From Sphagnum compactum (taxonomy: Eukaryota > Bryophyta > Sphagnopsida > Sphagnales), in NCBI GenBank assembly GCA_965153455.1, contig OZ234493.1, positions 19,458,213 through 19,522,212 of the forward strand: a DNA stretch of 64,000 nt, in the 5' to 3' direction. Below the pieces are notes generated by a model. The model was not told the origin of the DNA and searched no databases. It saw only the letters and a program-made list of their open reading frames with translations. This document shows, piece by piece, positions 31,571 to 43,340 of this stretch (position 1 is the first letter of the stretch; each line of letters opens with the position of its first letter). Position numbers and translations under genes: made by a program.

Positions 31571-33730
31571 CCATACTAGGCATGGAAGGAAAAAATGGGT
31601 AACCAATTCACATTCAGGCCAATGGCATAGGCTACATTAGTACATTTGAGTTATAATATTTCATTAACAATCATTGTGGAAGAAGCAATGGCAAAAAACT
31701 TCTGACAAAACCTAGGTATGGAAAATGAGACTACCTTAGGAAGGGGAATGGAACCTTGGGATTTATAAGTAACATATTTTTAAGTTATTAAAGTTTTGCC
31801 TTCATTTTACATGCAGAGGGTGTCGATGGCATTGTAAGGAGCATAGACAACTGTTATTTTCAAGTGTGTTGTTATTATTGGTGAAGGTTTGTCTAGGCTA
31901 GGCATTCTTTCAAGTGTTCCTCTCCTCTCCTTATTTAATATGCTTTTCACAATTGGGGGGGAGGGTTCAAGTACTTGATTTTTTTTTATTCGTGTTGCAA
32001 TCTGCCCTCTTGGGAGTATTCTTAGCTTCTAGAACTTGTGTCCTTCCATCTTGTACCTTTTTCGCCCCCTTTGTTGGGCTCTTTGTTTTATTGATAATTG
32101 GCAAGTTTTCATCATTTTTGAACTATTTTGCATGATGTAATAGTGAAACCTAGACATGCAACCTATTAACAATTTTTATAGTCTTTTTTGTCATGCAATC
32201 ATGCATACGTTAATTTCAAGTTTCAACCCAGAAAAGATGGAGCCGTTATTACAATTTTCTCAGGTCTTTTGCTCGGAATGCAAGGGTATTGTGAATCCAC
32301 AGTAAAAAAGTTTATTGTGATGTATTTATCATGTCTTTTGCAAGAAAAGCAAGGCTATCCAGAATTCGAAAATATATTTAATTATGAAATGTCATTGGTA
32401 TATGGAAAGTCACCAGGATGATCATCAATTAAAATGCAACATATAAGATCATCAATTAAAATCCAACAAAATGATCATCAATCTAAAATGAAATCAAGCA
32501 TTATAACTTTAAAACATATAAGCAAATTCATTTTTTGCATTAGTAATGACTAAGTATGACATGGATAAACCTTTTTTTTGTACTTTGTAGCAAAGGGATC
32601 CAGGGCCATTAGAAAGGGTAATAACATTCTATGATTGTGACCTTTGGATGCAAGAAAATCATCCCAAGAGGGAATAGATTTGTCGACCTTCTATTCCACC
32701 AAATAATCATCAATTAAGTTTTTTTATTTTCACTAAAAAAAAAATTCCATCACCATTTTCAACCTTCATCCTTGATGGACCAACTTTCTAATCCACTTGA
32801 TATAACATCTACCAACAATCATATAACTCGAATTGAATGACAAAAATTCAAGTAACATTGTGTCAAATGTGGATGTTTTGGCCCTTGAAGGCCTCTATGA
32901 CAACCACTCAATGAATGCACTACCTAATGTACTCAACTCACAATGGCAATATTTCATTGCAAGTCATGGTTATAATGATTGCCCGAAATAATACTCTATT
33001 GATGGTTCTAATAATAAACAATTAATGTTATCTTCTTTTCGGTAAGCTGTCTCATGAAGGTCCCTTGTGGATATCATTAAACATCATGTCAAGATCCCGT
33101 TAAATTTGATTTTTCCTAAACTTTGAAATCATTGCCATGACTAAATAACTCAAACTTCAAACACAATAGTTCCAATAAATCATCCACACAAGGTCACCAC
33201 CCACATTAATAAGGTAGTCTCAAAAATTCGACTCCATGGTTTTCAGCCCATATTTCAAATGAATAAATTATTCACCTCTCTCTCTCTCCACATAATTCTG
33301 ACAATCCAATACAAGATACTTAATGTTTTTAGGACTTTTAGATGGTTAAGATCTTGCTCCACCTTTAAAAACATTGATAATATCTAGCTTAGTTAAGAAA
33401 GGAATATTTTTCCTGATGCCCAAGCTCTGGCTGCCTTTGGTGGTAGTGCTCCAAAATTGTCACCATCCTTGCATAACATGACACACCCAACCTAAAAGTA
33501 AACCATACAAAATTTTACGCACCCACACCAAGAAAATCTTGCACAACTACCAACATTCAACATATTTGAGCAATTGTTGTTGATGTTGACTCCAATGGTG
33601 TATCCACTAACAAACACATAAAAGTATTCCCCATTGCATCCTCCACATTCAATCAAGGTTCAGGGTTCTAAAACATTTATATGTTTAGGTGACATTTGTA
33701 AATTGGTATAATTTAGATCAAATTGTAAGT
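31571..33730. other. Non-coding DNA
   Basis: No gene recognised. Open stretches at 31,914-32,135 and 32,188-32,421 have no family features. Confidence 0.45.
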
Positions 33731-34170
33731 TCATGTGGAATGTGAAAAGGCCCAAGCAAGTTCATTATGAAATGACCCATTTGTCATATTCAATTCAAAA
33801 GAAATTGAAATTGTAAACACCATTAACAAGCCCATGAAACAACTAAACAACATTGTTATGATATCAAAAAAGGGAATATGGTAGTTTAATAACTTTGGAA
33901 TGCTAGAGGTTTTATAGAAAGGATTTTGACATATTAGAATAGGAACAATGCTTGCCAATTTTGCAAGAGCCACCGAAAGTTTAGGGTGTCCATTCTGCAC
34001 TTGTAGACCACCCACATTCTCAATGCACAAAAAGATGTGGCTTGGGGTATGAAATTCATCACCAAACAACCTAGCTACCTCTTCTATGTCAACTTCATTT
34101 TTGAGGTTCACAACCTCTTGCCAAAGCTTTGCAAGTCGGTGACATGTGAAAATTCTCTCCGCATTAGGAA
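33731..34170 (-). pseudogene. Coding-like remnant, family unknown
   Basis: The minus-strand reading has ordinary protein composition: HRLAKLWQEVVNLKNEVDIE, then EVARLFGDEFHTPSHIFLC, VQNGHPKLSVALAKLASI and ILICQNPFYKTSS. It continues upstream of the first methionine and then turns hydrophobic and intron-like at its C-terminal end. I do not recognise the family. It could be part of a retroelement or a decayed host exon. Confidence 0.3.
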
Positions 34171-34875
34171 CACCAATTCAAGTTCTTGTGATCAAACGAA
34201 AATCTAATTGAGCATGAGCTTTCGCACATTTGCTTCTTTTCCTTACCCATGTGCTACAATATTGGATTTCTCCATTAAGTTCCTAGCGCTTAATACATGT
34301 TAAAGCAAAACACCTTTTGATTGGTTGAAATGCATGTCCACATTTTTGCTTCATGAACATACATGGAATTTTTTAGAATATCTTGTTTAAACTAATGTAA
34401 CCCAAGGGGGTCATAGTTTCTAGCTTCCACATACTTGTTCTTGTCTTGTTTTCCTTGTTTGCCACAATTGGTTGGAATCAATGACTAAAATCTTCAAAGG
34501 AATGTTTGGCTAGGGTTTCTTGCAAGCATTGACATAGTACAAGATCGATTGATTAAAGTTTAAAGTTCTTATGGATGGATATTGATCTTGCATTATCATT
34601 TCATGCTTTGTAAACTTGTTTATAAATCTTTAAGTTTGACACATTTAGTGTTGAAGCTTCAGTGTTTCTCAGTTCGGTACAAAACTAAATCAGTGTTGTC
34701 GTAGCAACTCTTCACTAGAAAAGCCAAAGATAATTGAAGGAATCCTAGCTGAAAATTTATTCCAGAAATTCTACTAGAAACCAAGCTCCTAATTGTTTTT
34801 ACAAAAAGCTCAGAAAGTGGAAATGGTGGGAGTTTGTTGGAAATAAAAGAAGAAGAGTTGCGGGTGGGTAGCGGA
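34171..34875. other. Non-coding spacer
   Basis: No feature recognised. Confidence 0.4.
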
Positions 34876-35100
34876 TACCTTTTCAATGAAAGGGAAACCA
34901 AAGGCACAAGGGACCTCATGAGCCAGAGAGATGTACAACTCCCTTTTTGTTTTAGTCCTTAAAGTTTTCAAAGAAAGAGGAGAGAAAGAAGTTGGGAAAA
35001 AAAGGTTAGTTTTGACCTCCCTAGATTCTGAGTTCAGAATTGCAATGCATTGGCCTTTCCTTAGGGCCTCTAGAGTTGCACTAAAAGTTTGCTCCTCCAT
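34876..35100 (-). pseudogene. Possible remnant of a DHBP synthase (RibB/RIBA)-like domain
   Basis: The minus-strand stretch reads TLEALRKGQCIAILNSESRE, then VKTNLFFPTSFSP, LKTLR, LYISLAHE and FGFPFIEKV. Its spacing follows the N-terminal half of 3,4-dihydroxy-2-butanone-4-phosphate synthase (ALR.G..I.I.d.E.REnegDl..pa.f, then ..G..CvaL..E....L.LP). The acidic catalytic cluster (DDEDRENEGD in active enzymes) is replaced by NSESREVKTN, so the metal and substrate site would be lost. DHBP synthase makes a riboflavin precursor, in plastids in plants. It may be an ancient fragment or a chance similarity; I rate it weak. No other exon of a RIBA gene was found nearby. Confidence 0.3.
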
Positions 35101-35519
35101 ACTTCGTGTTTGAATTCTAGCACTCAAATCAAACCTTGGGTCTTTTATATTGGAGATCCAAAAAGAAGAAGAGACAATTCTTAAGAGATAGGTTTTAGAG
35201 GTTGTTCTAGTCATGAGCTCTTCTTGCATAGAAGATTTAGGCAAGGTTGTGGATAAGCTTATCGTTGACATCCTTTTCCTTGTAGCATTGGAACTAAATA
35301 TAGTCAATAGCGAAAAAAAAAACCTAGGATGCAATTCATGTGGGAAGACATATCGATTTGACAATGATCAAGCCTTCCCAAATGAACATTGCATTATTAG
35401 CAACAATGTGGAATGCCGTTGTTGCTGCATCACCATAACAAAACAATTTTAGTGTATTGGATTGATTGAAAGCTTGCACCTTCTGGGCTTGCTCATGCTT
35501 GGTGCTTCCTTGCCTTCCC

Positions 35520-35775
35520 GGCCATAGTAAACTTACACCCATTAGTGCACTATGAAGGATGAATGATAAGTGGTCGGGAAACAATTTTTTGTTGGGTTTC
35601 CATTCATTAACTAACCATGGTGGTTACTTCAGTTGATATATATTTTTCCCCTACCTACTTACTAACAACCCACAAGCAAGTTGTTAGTAGGTAGGTAATA
35701 AAAACAACCTTTACATATCTGGAAATAAACCATCTCCTTACCTAATAGTTATTATTTTCCTACCTACCTACCTAT
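35520..35775 (+). repeat. Dispersed ~250-bp repeat with a palindromic centre (copy 1)
   Basis: It shares 'accatggtggtta', 'cctacttactaacaaccca', 'caagcaagttgttagtagg', 'aaaacaaccttta' and 'taaaccatctccttacc' with the inverted copy at 58,690-58,960. The centre is a hairpin (ctacttactaacaac / gttgttagtaggtag). Confidence 0.7.
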
Positions 35776-36956
35776 GCATTTCCTATCACAAAACTTGGCA
35801 TTTCTTGGCATTTATATACTTGATGGGGAGTTTGACACCTTTTCATACCTTGGTGGTTTTGTGCCACTTGGCATTTACATTTATGGGGACTTTGCCACCC
35901 TCTTTCCATACCTTGATGGTTTTGTAAGATTTTGCATTACATTTATCATGAGTTTGTCACCCTCTTGCATATATTCATGAGGAGTTCACCATCTTTCCAT
36001 ACCCTGGTGGTTTTGTAAGACTTAGCATTTCCATTTACATAAAGCACTCTGAGAAAATCTTGGCCAGAGCCCCTTTGATAGCAGGGATGGTAGGAGTAGC
36101 AATAAACAAAAGGAAGATGAAAAAAAGGACATGAAAAGTCTGTGGAAGCTTGAGCCAACTGATTCTCCTTAGTTCAACCACAGCCTCTTTTGGCAACAGA
36201 GATGATACAAGGGGGAAAAGAAACCAAAAAAATATTCAAGTTTTGTGGAAGCTCGTGCCAACTTCCTCTTTAGGTTAGCCGCAGCCTCTTTCACAATAGA
36301 ACAACATTAGCAACAACCCCATTTGAGTAAAATTGGCATAACTACTGGATAAAGTTTTAGGTACAGTCGCATTGAATGGATTAAAAGCTATTTTCAGAAA
36401 AAAGGAAACTATCATGTATCTCAAATGGCTTCAAGACAGAGTTATGGACGAGTATTTAACTATTAAAGGATCACAAGAGCATCATATAAAGGTGCACAAA
36501 TTTGCACATATTATCAGTTACATCCAGGTGTGTGCTCAATTAAGTCCATCACTTGGATGCTACAAAATGAAAAAGTCAATGACCAAGGAAGGATATAAAA
36601 CTTATAACAGACACCAGACGCGTGGAATTGACAATAGGATTATCAAATCATGGTGCTGTGAAGAGAAGGGCAATGGTATATCCCTGTTGCCAAGTCATAA
36701 AGCAATTTGTGCTACCTGAAAGTAGAATCTGAATGAAACATTACGCACATCAGTGATTTCCTTGCAACAACTATGATGTTCACCATGTCTCATGCCTGAC
36801 AGTCTTTTGATGCATCACATGATTCTACTTGCATTTGTACACCTTATGTCATGAGCACATACTCATAACTGCCCTCCCTCAAATTTCACATACCCCAAAA
36901 ATCATTGCATCCCAAGCAACATCACAGAATCCCAATCACAACATTTTGGCCACATA
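35776..36956. other. Non-coding DNA; no gene recognised
   Basis: Open stretch 36,372-36,719 (plus) has no family resemblance. The 35,780-36,030 part repeats 'cataccttggtggttttgt'-type phrases about 70 bp apart (four loose copies), a weak tandem array. Confidence 0.4.
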
Positions 36957-38170
36957 TCAAGCAACAAACGGGAGCTGAAACCCATAATAAGTTTGCGGCA
37001 GCCAGGAGGTAAGATTGCAGTTGACAAGGCTGAATAGATCATCATCTTCATAGCTAGCTTCCATTATGTAATAGCAGCATTTTACTTGGACAGGCAAGGA
37101 TTCCCAAGATTTGTGTCTGGCCAAAATCTTGTCCACTTCCTGCACAACAATGGTACCAAAGAATCAGATCTCAGGTACTAAGATAACACAAATACACCAT
37201 TGCATAGACAGGCTGATGCTAACCCTTGCCACCACTCCATGGAAGCAGATGTCAAATGGAGAAGTAAAAGTGTGGTGACAATGTTATTATGACTGAAATG
37301 CTGCCTGAAGACATGCTTGATTGTTCATGGAGCATCCTAAGCATTTCAAATGCACTTTCCTTATACTAAAACTAAAATCTACTCCCTGCCCTACAATTAA
37401 TTCAACTGGCTGCATAGAATTACAAGCATTCTACTTTGTAACTTTGTGACGTCAAACAAGAATAGGCCAGAACTTTATAAAAGAACGCCTCACAAGTTCT
37501 CCATTTACGTAGCTCTTATATACTCTCCAATGTTCACACGACTTTCTTGAATGAAGGCCCTGTGCCACAGCAAGAAAAGTTGGTGGAACCAACTTTCTCA
37601 AGACTCAGATGTGAACATGTCAACCATGGAGAAGTTTGCTGTTTAGGAAAGCATGTCTGCAGTGTACTCCTACCATAGAAAGTAAAATTTGACCCACATT
37701 CCAAAGCTAACAATGAATGATGAGAAGCATGTCTGCATGCACAGATTGATAGCATGATTAAGAAATCCAAATGCTGAGCTACACCACCAAAAATGCATGT
37801 CTTACAAGAATGAATATCATTGCTATGACAGCTGGGTTGACAGATGGGATTGATGACATCTTAACATGCATAAAACTTCCTCTATCTGCTTTGGGGTCAG
37901 AACAGTACCCTGCATACACTTGCAGATTTTCATCACCAAAAAAATCGCTATCTTCCTCACAGGGCAGTTGCATTAGTTCTAAGGACATGCATTTAACCAG
38001 CCCATCCTGAAACAGGGGCCAGCCAGATAAAACACATGGTAGATTCTAAAGCTTGGTGATATGGTAGCCTACAACATTGAAGGAAAGCTCCAAAACTTAT
38101 GAACCACAAATACCTTGCTCGATAAGAAACATGATGAGCAAAGGTCACTATGTGCCCCAGGAATTGCCAC
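36957..38170 (-). CDS. Unidentified spliced gene, 3' part (three or more exons)
   Basis: Three exon-like stretches have good splice sites and matching phases: 38,170-38,114 (VAIPGAHSDLCSSCFLSSK, donor AAG|GTATTT), 38,006-37,806 (acceptor cccctgtttcag; CEEDSDFFGDENLQVYAGY, then SIPSVNPAVIAMIFIL; donor CTT|GTAAGA) and 37,139-36,957 (acceptor ttgttgtgcag; EVDKILARHKSWESLPVQ, then LFSLVNCNLTSWLPQTYYGF, stop). An intermediate exon near 37,730-37,560 is possible. An upstream stretch at about 39,040-38,900 (GMDPGTLSEGMNFLLDINL) may belong to the same gene. I do not recognise the family. Its 5' part has not been found and stops lie between segments, so it may be partial or decayed. It lies directly downstream of the MAPKKK on the same strand; a read-through 3' UTR is the alternative. 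Confidence 0.4.
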
Positions 38171-39744
38171 CTGTCTCAATCCCCTGAGGACAACTGCTTA
38201 TCTTCTGTGGATAGGATATCCTCAACAGTTGATGTGGCAGCAAAAGTCTCCTGCACCATTTGAGCGCTAATTTTAGCACATGCACAGCAACTCTTTACCC
38301 AAACTTAAGAATTTTCAGAGCCAAGTCAGGAGTGCACAAAGCAACTTTGTGTAGCACCAACTTGGCCATGTGACAGAGCCCCCATTGAACCATGCTGAAC
38401 ATTAAAGAAGGAGAAACAGCTGGATGTGTCATGTGTAAGGCACTTTTTCCTAGGACAATCCACAAGTATGGCAAATGTCTTAGTGACCTAAACTTCTTCT
38501 GGGGAATCAGGACTGCAATTTACTGTAACAACTCTAAGCTCAAATGATCCCCAGACCCCCCACATCCAGAACACCAACCAATGGAACTCCACATTCCCCA
38601 AAGGCTAGTGTCGGCCATCCCAGTAACTCTGAAAATCCATCCTCCAATTCTTGTGATTACACCCAAGTGGCCAATGTATCCCCACTTCCAATCTTAAAAG
38701 GAAGAGTAACCATAATGGATAAACTAAAAGTGAAGGTGAAGAACCTGTATCCTCAAGCACATGCATGCCATAGGTTTACTTGCTTGTGTCATACACCAAC
38801 ACGGCAAGAACAGTAGTGCAATAATGGCAGGAGTGAAGAGAGGAGAAACCCCATCCATCAGTAAGATGATCTCAATCACCCATCCACCAGCCAATCATGT
38901 GTCATGACAGCTGATCAACATTAAAGTCCCCTGAGGCTCTAAATTGATGTCCAGCAAAAAATTCATTCCTTCACTCAGAGTACCTGGATCCATGCCTGGC
39001 CCCAACCCCCTGAAAGAGACACAATTTTGTCAACTTGCAGATGAGTTCCTATTGCTAGAGTTCTCCGAGATGTATATAACCTGGTGGAGCTAAAACACCC
39101 ACAAGTGCATGATTGTTTCAGGACCTCCTGCCACCTGTACTGAAACTACTTCATTTTTGGCAAACGAATTATTGTCAACAGCCCCTGTTATCTGTGCTTA
39201 ACCTATGTTTTTTCAAGGGATGACATGAACACACAGCATGAGGACACTCCAATTATCAATACCTGTGTAATAGGAGATAGACAGCAGAAAGGAAAGACAA
39301 TAATAACTTCACAATCTGTGCAGGAACGCCAACCTTCAGAAAACTTTCAGCAGACTATAGTAATATGCCAAAAATCAAACCACAAATAATGAAAACCTTC
39401 CACAACTATAAGCGGTCTCATTCACAAGTGCACAAACACCCTAATTTTATTAACTAAAAGATACAGGATAAAAGAGCCAAAGATGGGGGCCAAGGTGACC
39501 CACAGTCAGGTTGGAGTTGGTAACTGATCTTGCTTACCAAATGAGAGTCTAAGCAGGCTATACAGGAGATCACAAATATAAAAAGACACAGAGAAAGAAA
39601 CAGAACAGACAGAGAGGGAGAGAAAGACCTTGCACCCTGCAGAAGGCAAGTACATAACCAGGGGCAGCCCATCACCATGGACTAGAATGGGGGGAAGACT
39701 ACACAAAAGAGTATCAGGTCAAATCCTCAGATGAGATGAAGCTG

Positions 39745-42183
39745 CTAAATTTGGGAAGCAGTAGCCAGACGACTGGCAGGTCGTTGAAGCCCCCTTGAGT
39801 TGGGTGGAGACATTGGAGAGCCCTGTTTAGCCAATTGTTTCCGTTTCTCCTCTCGCTTCATTCTAAGCTCCTGCTCAAGCTCCTCTTTCCAGAGCCTTTG
39901 ACGCTCACTAGAACTCAGACTAGGGCTTGGTAGTGGTTGCTGTGTATCATTAATAAGACCTTTCCATTCATTTAACCTTGCTGACGGAATTTCCAAAAGA
40001 GGGGAACAATTGACACTGGGAGAAGGTGCTCCAGTTCCACTGGGGCTCCCAGAACTCACACTCGTCTCACTCTCTTGGCTGCTTCTGATTCCAATTGACC
40101 TTCCACTGAGACTGCCCGGTGATTTGCTGGGGCTGTGCGTTTGTTGTTTTGCGATAGCAGGGTTCAAAGGTGCAATAAAGCTCTCTGCAGGCCCAGTTGA
40201 TGCAGGAATTTCTGAGCTCCTCATTGAGGTCTCATAAAGTTCCTCATAGAGTGGTGTCTGGAGCCTTTTGAGCTCCAAAGCCTTCTCATCCAAGAAGGCA
40301 CGAATCTTGGATTCTGTCACTTCATCTTCCTCCTGCTGCTGCAGAGACCATCCCCTCTCCCCAAGATTATGCTCACACTCTGGGGTCCCCATGCTTGTGA
40401 GATCTCCATTAGCAACAGGTCCTCCTACAGAGAACCCTCCATTCGCCGTCAGATTAAGCCTCCAGTTGTTGCCATCCACAAATGAGGGCTCTGACACTGG
40501 GTTATAGCTTTCATTCCAAGTATCATGTTGGATAGAATCGAACCTTACAGAGTCCAACCTCACAGAACAATTAAGGTCATCCATGTCTGAATTCCCAACC
40601 CTTCTGGAAGCCCAGTTGATGTTATCAGAATTCTTCACCGAGTATGGGGAGCCTCTGAAAGAAAAGGATGAACCCTTCCCAAGCACCCCTGTTGGCTTCC
40701 AGCTGTCCTGGCCAATCTGTCTCCATGTACCTTTCACAGATTGCAATTCCGTGTTTCCCCTATTTGCCTGCTGCTCCTGCAAATGACCATCAGCTGCTTG
40801 TTGTTGTTGTATGTCCTCAGATCCATCTAATCCTCCTTGAATCTCACAGGTGAGAACAAAGGGATGCTTCAGAAGCTCAGTTGCACTAGGCCTCAGTGTG
40901 GGCTCCCTCTGGAGACACTTGAGGAGAAAATCCTTGCCTTGATGAGAAAGATGCTCAGGGATGGGAGGGTGTGACTTTGTAGTTCCAATGTGGAACAATG
41001 CAGCTACCTCTTGGAACTGCTGGCTCCAGGGAGGTTTGCCGGTCGCCATTTCAATCACAGTGCAGCCAACACTCCACATATCAGCTTGCCAGTTATGACC
41101 TGTCTGACGAATGACCTCAGGAGCCATCCAGTAAGGGGTGCCTTTCATGGACTTGGCTTCAGAGATCGTTGCAAGTTTAACCACCTTTTTGGATGCACCA
41201 AAGTCTGCAAGCTTGATACATCCCTTGTTATCAACCAGTATGTTTGCCCCTTTGATGTCACGATGCATGATATGGTTGCTATGGAGGTACTCAAGACCAA
41301 CCAGCAGCTGTCGTGTGTACATACGAATGACAGGTTCAGTGAAAGAACCAAACTTGCCAAGGAGTGAAGCTATTGAGCCTCCCGGTACAAATTCAAGAAA
41401 GATGTTCAGTGCCTCCTCCTCTCTTGCTGTGCCTAAGTACCGCACAATATTGGGATGTGAAAGGTTTTGCAGCAGCTTCACCTCCTCTTCAAGCTCTCGG
41501 ATGTGTGCCTGTGCCTTCTCCTTTGTGATATTGTTCACTGAGATGCACACCTGCTTCACTGCAATAAGCTCCCCGGAATCGAGATTCAAACCCATATACA
41601 CCCGGCCATAAGCACCTGCAAAAGAGGCAACAACACAAGCACAGCTTACCATCTGACTAGAAGAAGAAGGGAGTCATCTGACATGCATGATTCTGGCACA
41701 GACTGAGGAACAGAAATAGTCATCTCACGGCAGACAGTTTCAGTGGACTCCCAAGGCTGTGAAGAAGAAAGATCTCTCTACAGTCTATTGTGGAGCTTCA
41801 ATGGCGAAGTTACTTGGAGTTCTTCATGGTGCCAAGGACTAAGTCTCGCAAGTAGTACACTCTGAGTAAACTAGGGTTACTGTGGACTAGGAAGCAGCAA
41901 ATCACCATGGCTACACATGGATTTTGGGATGTGATCTTCCATGGGAAAGGCTGGCTGGCTCTTTGCGAAGTACGGGCTGGATTCACAGACCCTAGTATAA
42001 CCTCCTCGACGATGTCAAGTCTTTGGGATGCAAAGAATGGAACAAGCTAATAGCACAGCTTGCTCCGTTTGTTTGTTTTGCAAAACCCTTTGCTATCGAA
42101 ATAAGATACTAACCTGCACCGATGAGCTCGCCCTTCCGCCATCGAATGGCACGAGGACTACCCATCCGCGGAAGCCCCTGCAT
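39745..42183 (-). CDS. MAPKKK of the ANP/NPK1 family, two coding exons
   Basis: Exon 1 is 42,183-42,114 (start ATG in ccaaaATGcag; first ATG after an in-frame TGA). Exon 2 is 41,615-39,745. The 498-bp intron has GCAG|GTTAGT and tttgcag|GTGCT. Joined: 646 residues. Kinase domain about 14-276: glycine loop IGAGAYGRVY (21-30), lysine K44 in IAVKQV, HRDIKGAN with D143, DFGAS D161, GTPYWMAPE about 181-189. The family hallmark TESKIRAFLDEKALELKRLQ, then TPLYEE, is at about 457-481; the C-terminal tail is basic and coiled-coil-like. ANP/NPK1 kinases act at the top of a MAPK cascade in the phragmoplast (with NACK kinesins) and in oxidative-stress signalling. Arabidopsis members have many introns and about 60 residues before the kinase; here there are two exons and about 13 residues. 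No lesion is seen. Confidence 0.92.
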
Positions 42184-42949
42184 TTTGGTTGCTGCTCTCT
42201 CGATTCCAGTTCCGTATTTCTGCAGACTTGCACAACGCCTCCCTGACTGACGCAGTCTAGTTCCAGCACATCAACAACAACTTCTTCATTTCTCTTCTTT
42301 CATTTGTTGTTGTAATAGGAGCAGAAGCGATGGAGATATCCGAAGCCGCCGCCCAACATCAGCTCCCGTTTCTCAAACCCCCACTCAAAACGTAACCTCA
42401 ACCCTCGCCAAAAAAAAAAAAAAACAAACAAACAAAAAATCCACAAATTCAAAAACTCTTACAACCAAACTTCTGAACAAAAATCTGGAATCAAAACCCC
42501 CTTCACATCAAAGAAAAGCACAAACAATGAAGAACTCAGAGCTCCAAAAACACAACCAAAAGTAACAACAAAAGGAAACAGAGGACTTGAGACTCGAGAC
42601 CCCCTTTCAGGACATCCACTGGACCGATTTTTTTGAAATAAAAACGAAACTGGAATTGCATATGAATGTAGATGATACAAGAGCTTTTCTCCGGGAAAAG
42701 GACCAGAGAATCCCTTCCAAAAATTGGGTGATCGTGGAGGAGAGACTCGGAGAGAAGGAAAAAACCGGAGCGACGAGGTGCACGCACTCGGAAGAGCGAC
42801 GGCGCGGGAAGAGACGACGCTTGAAACGCCACGGGTTTGCTCCCAATCACGGGTGTGAAAATCAACCCGCTATTCTCTTGCACCCGGCCCGCCGCCGTAA
42901 CGGCCAAGAGTTTTATCGTAGGTGCCAACGGCTCCCTATAAGATTGGGG
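42184..42949 (-). promoter_or_regulatory. 5' UTR and proximal promoter of the MAPKKK
   Basis: GC-richer than the surroundings, with purine-rich stretches and no competing coding similarity. Long open frames across 42,536-43,255 on both strands have biased composition and no family features, so I treat them as chance. An adenine-rich block (42,410-42,440) lies about 230 bp upstream of the start codon. No TATA box can be assigned with confidence. Confidence 0.45.
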
Positions 42950-43050
42950 CCACATTTGTGGCCTTTTATCCAAGGAGAATACAAATTTTGTGGCCTTTTG
43001 TCCACGGACAAATACAAATTTTGTGGCCTTTCGCCCAAAGACATTAAGGC
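42950..43050. repeat. Tandem repeat, 33-bp unit, three copies, in the MAPKKK promoter
   Basis: Units start near 42,948, 42,981 and 43,014. Each contains 'caaattttgtggcctttt' (or close) plus 'tcca(a/c)gga'. The second and third are the most alike. They lie between the promoter and a dispersed-repeat copy. Confidence 0.75.
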
Positions 43051-43064
43051 TCGCCCCCCCCACC

Positions 43065-43340
43065 TTTTTTTTTTCCGGCTGTACATAGCCAAAAGGCGAA
43101 ATTAAAAATTCAAAAGTGCTGAAATAAAGTGTTTTTTGTGATTTTAAATAGCCATAATTCAACCAAAACTTAAGAAATTTTGTCAGATTTCTATACATGG
43201 TTCTATTAGGTAGCCAAAGAATATAGAAGGATTCTGATTTTTTTTCTACTTTCATATCTAGTCTGTAGCCAAATCTGGCTAAACCATCTTATGGATGACC
43301 GCCATTTCAGCTACATCACAAAATTGAAAAAAAAAAAAAA
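43065..43340 (+). repeat. Copy of the GCCAAATTTGGC dispersed repeat with poly(A) end
   Basis: Landmarks in order: 'catagccaaaaggcgaaatt', 'ccataattcaaccaaaa', 'ggtagccaaagaatatagaa', 'ggattctgatttttt', 'agccaaatctggctaaacc', 'atggatgaccgccatt', 'ctacatcacaaaattg', then a run of about 14 A. One of the most complete copies. Confidence 0.75.

Noticed and set aside
42536-43255. Long minus-strand open frame (about 240 codons) and an overlapping plus-strand one upstream of the MAPKKK
   Set aside because: They cover the promoter, a 33-bp tandem array and a dispersed repeat; composition is biased and no family features appear.
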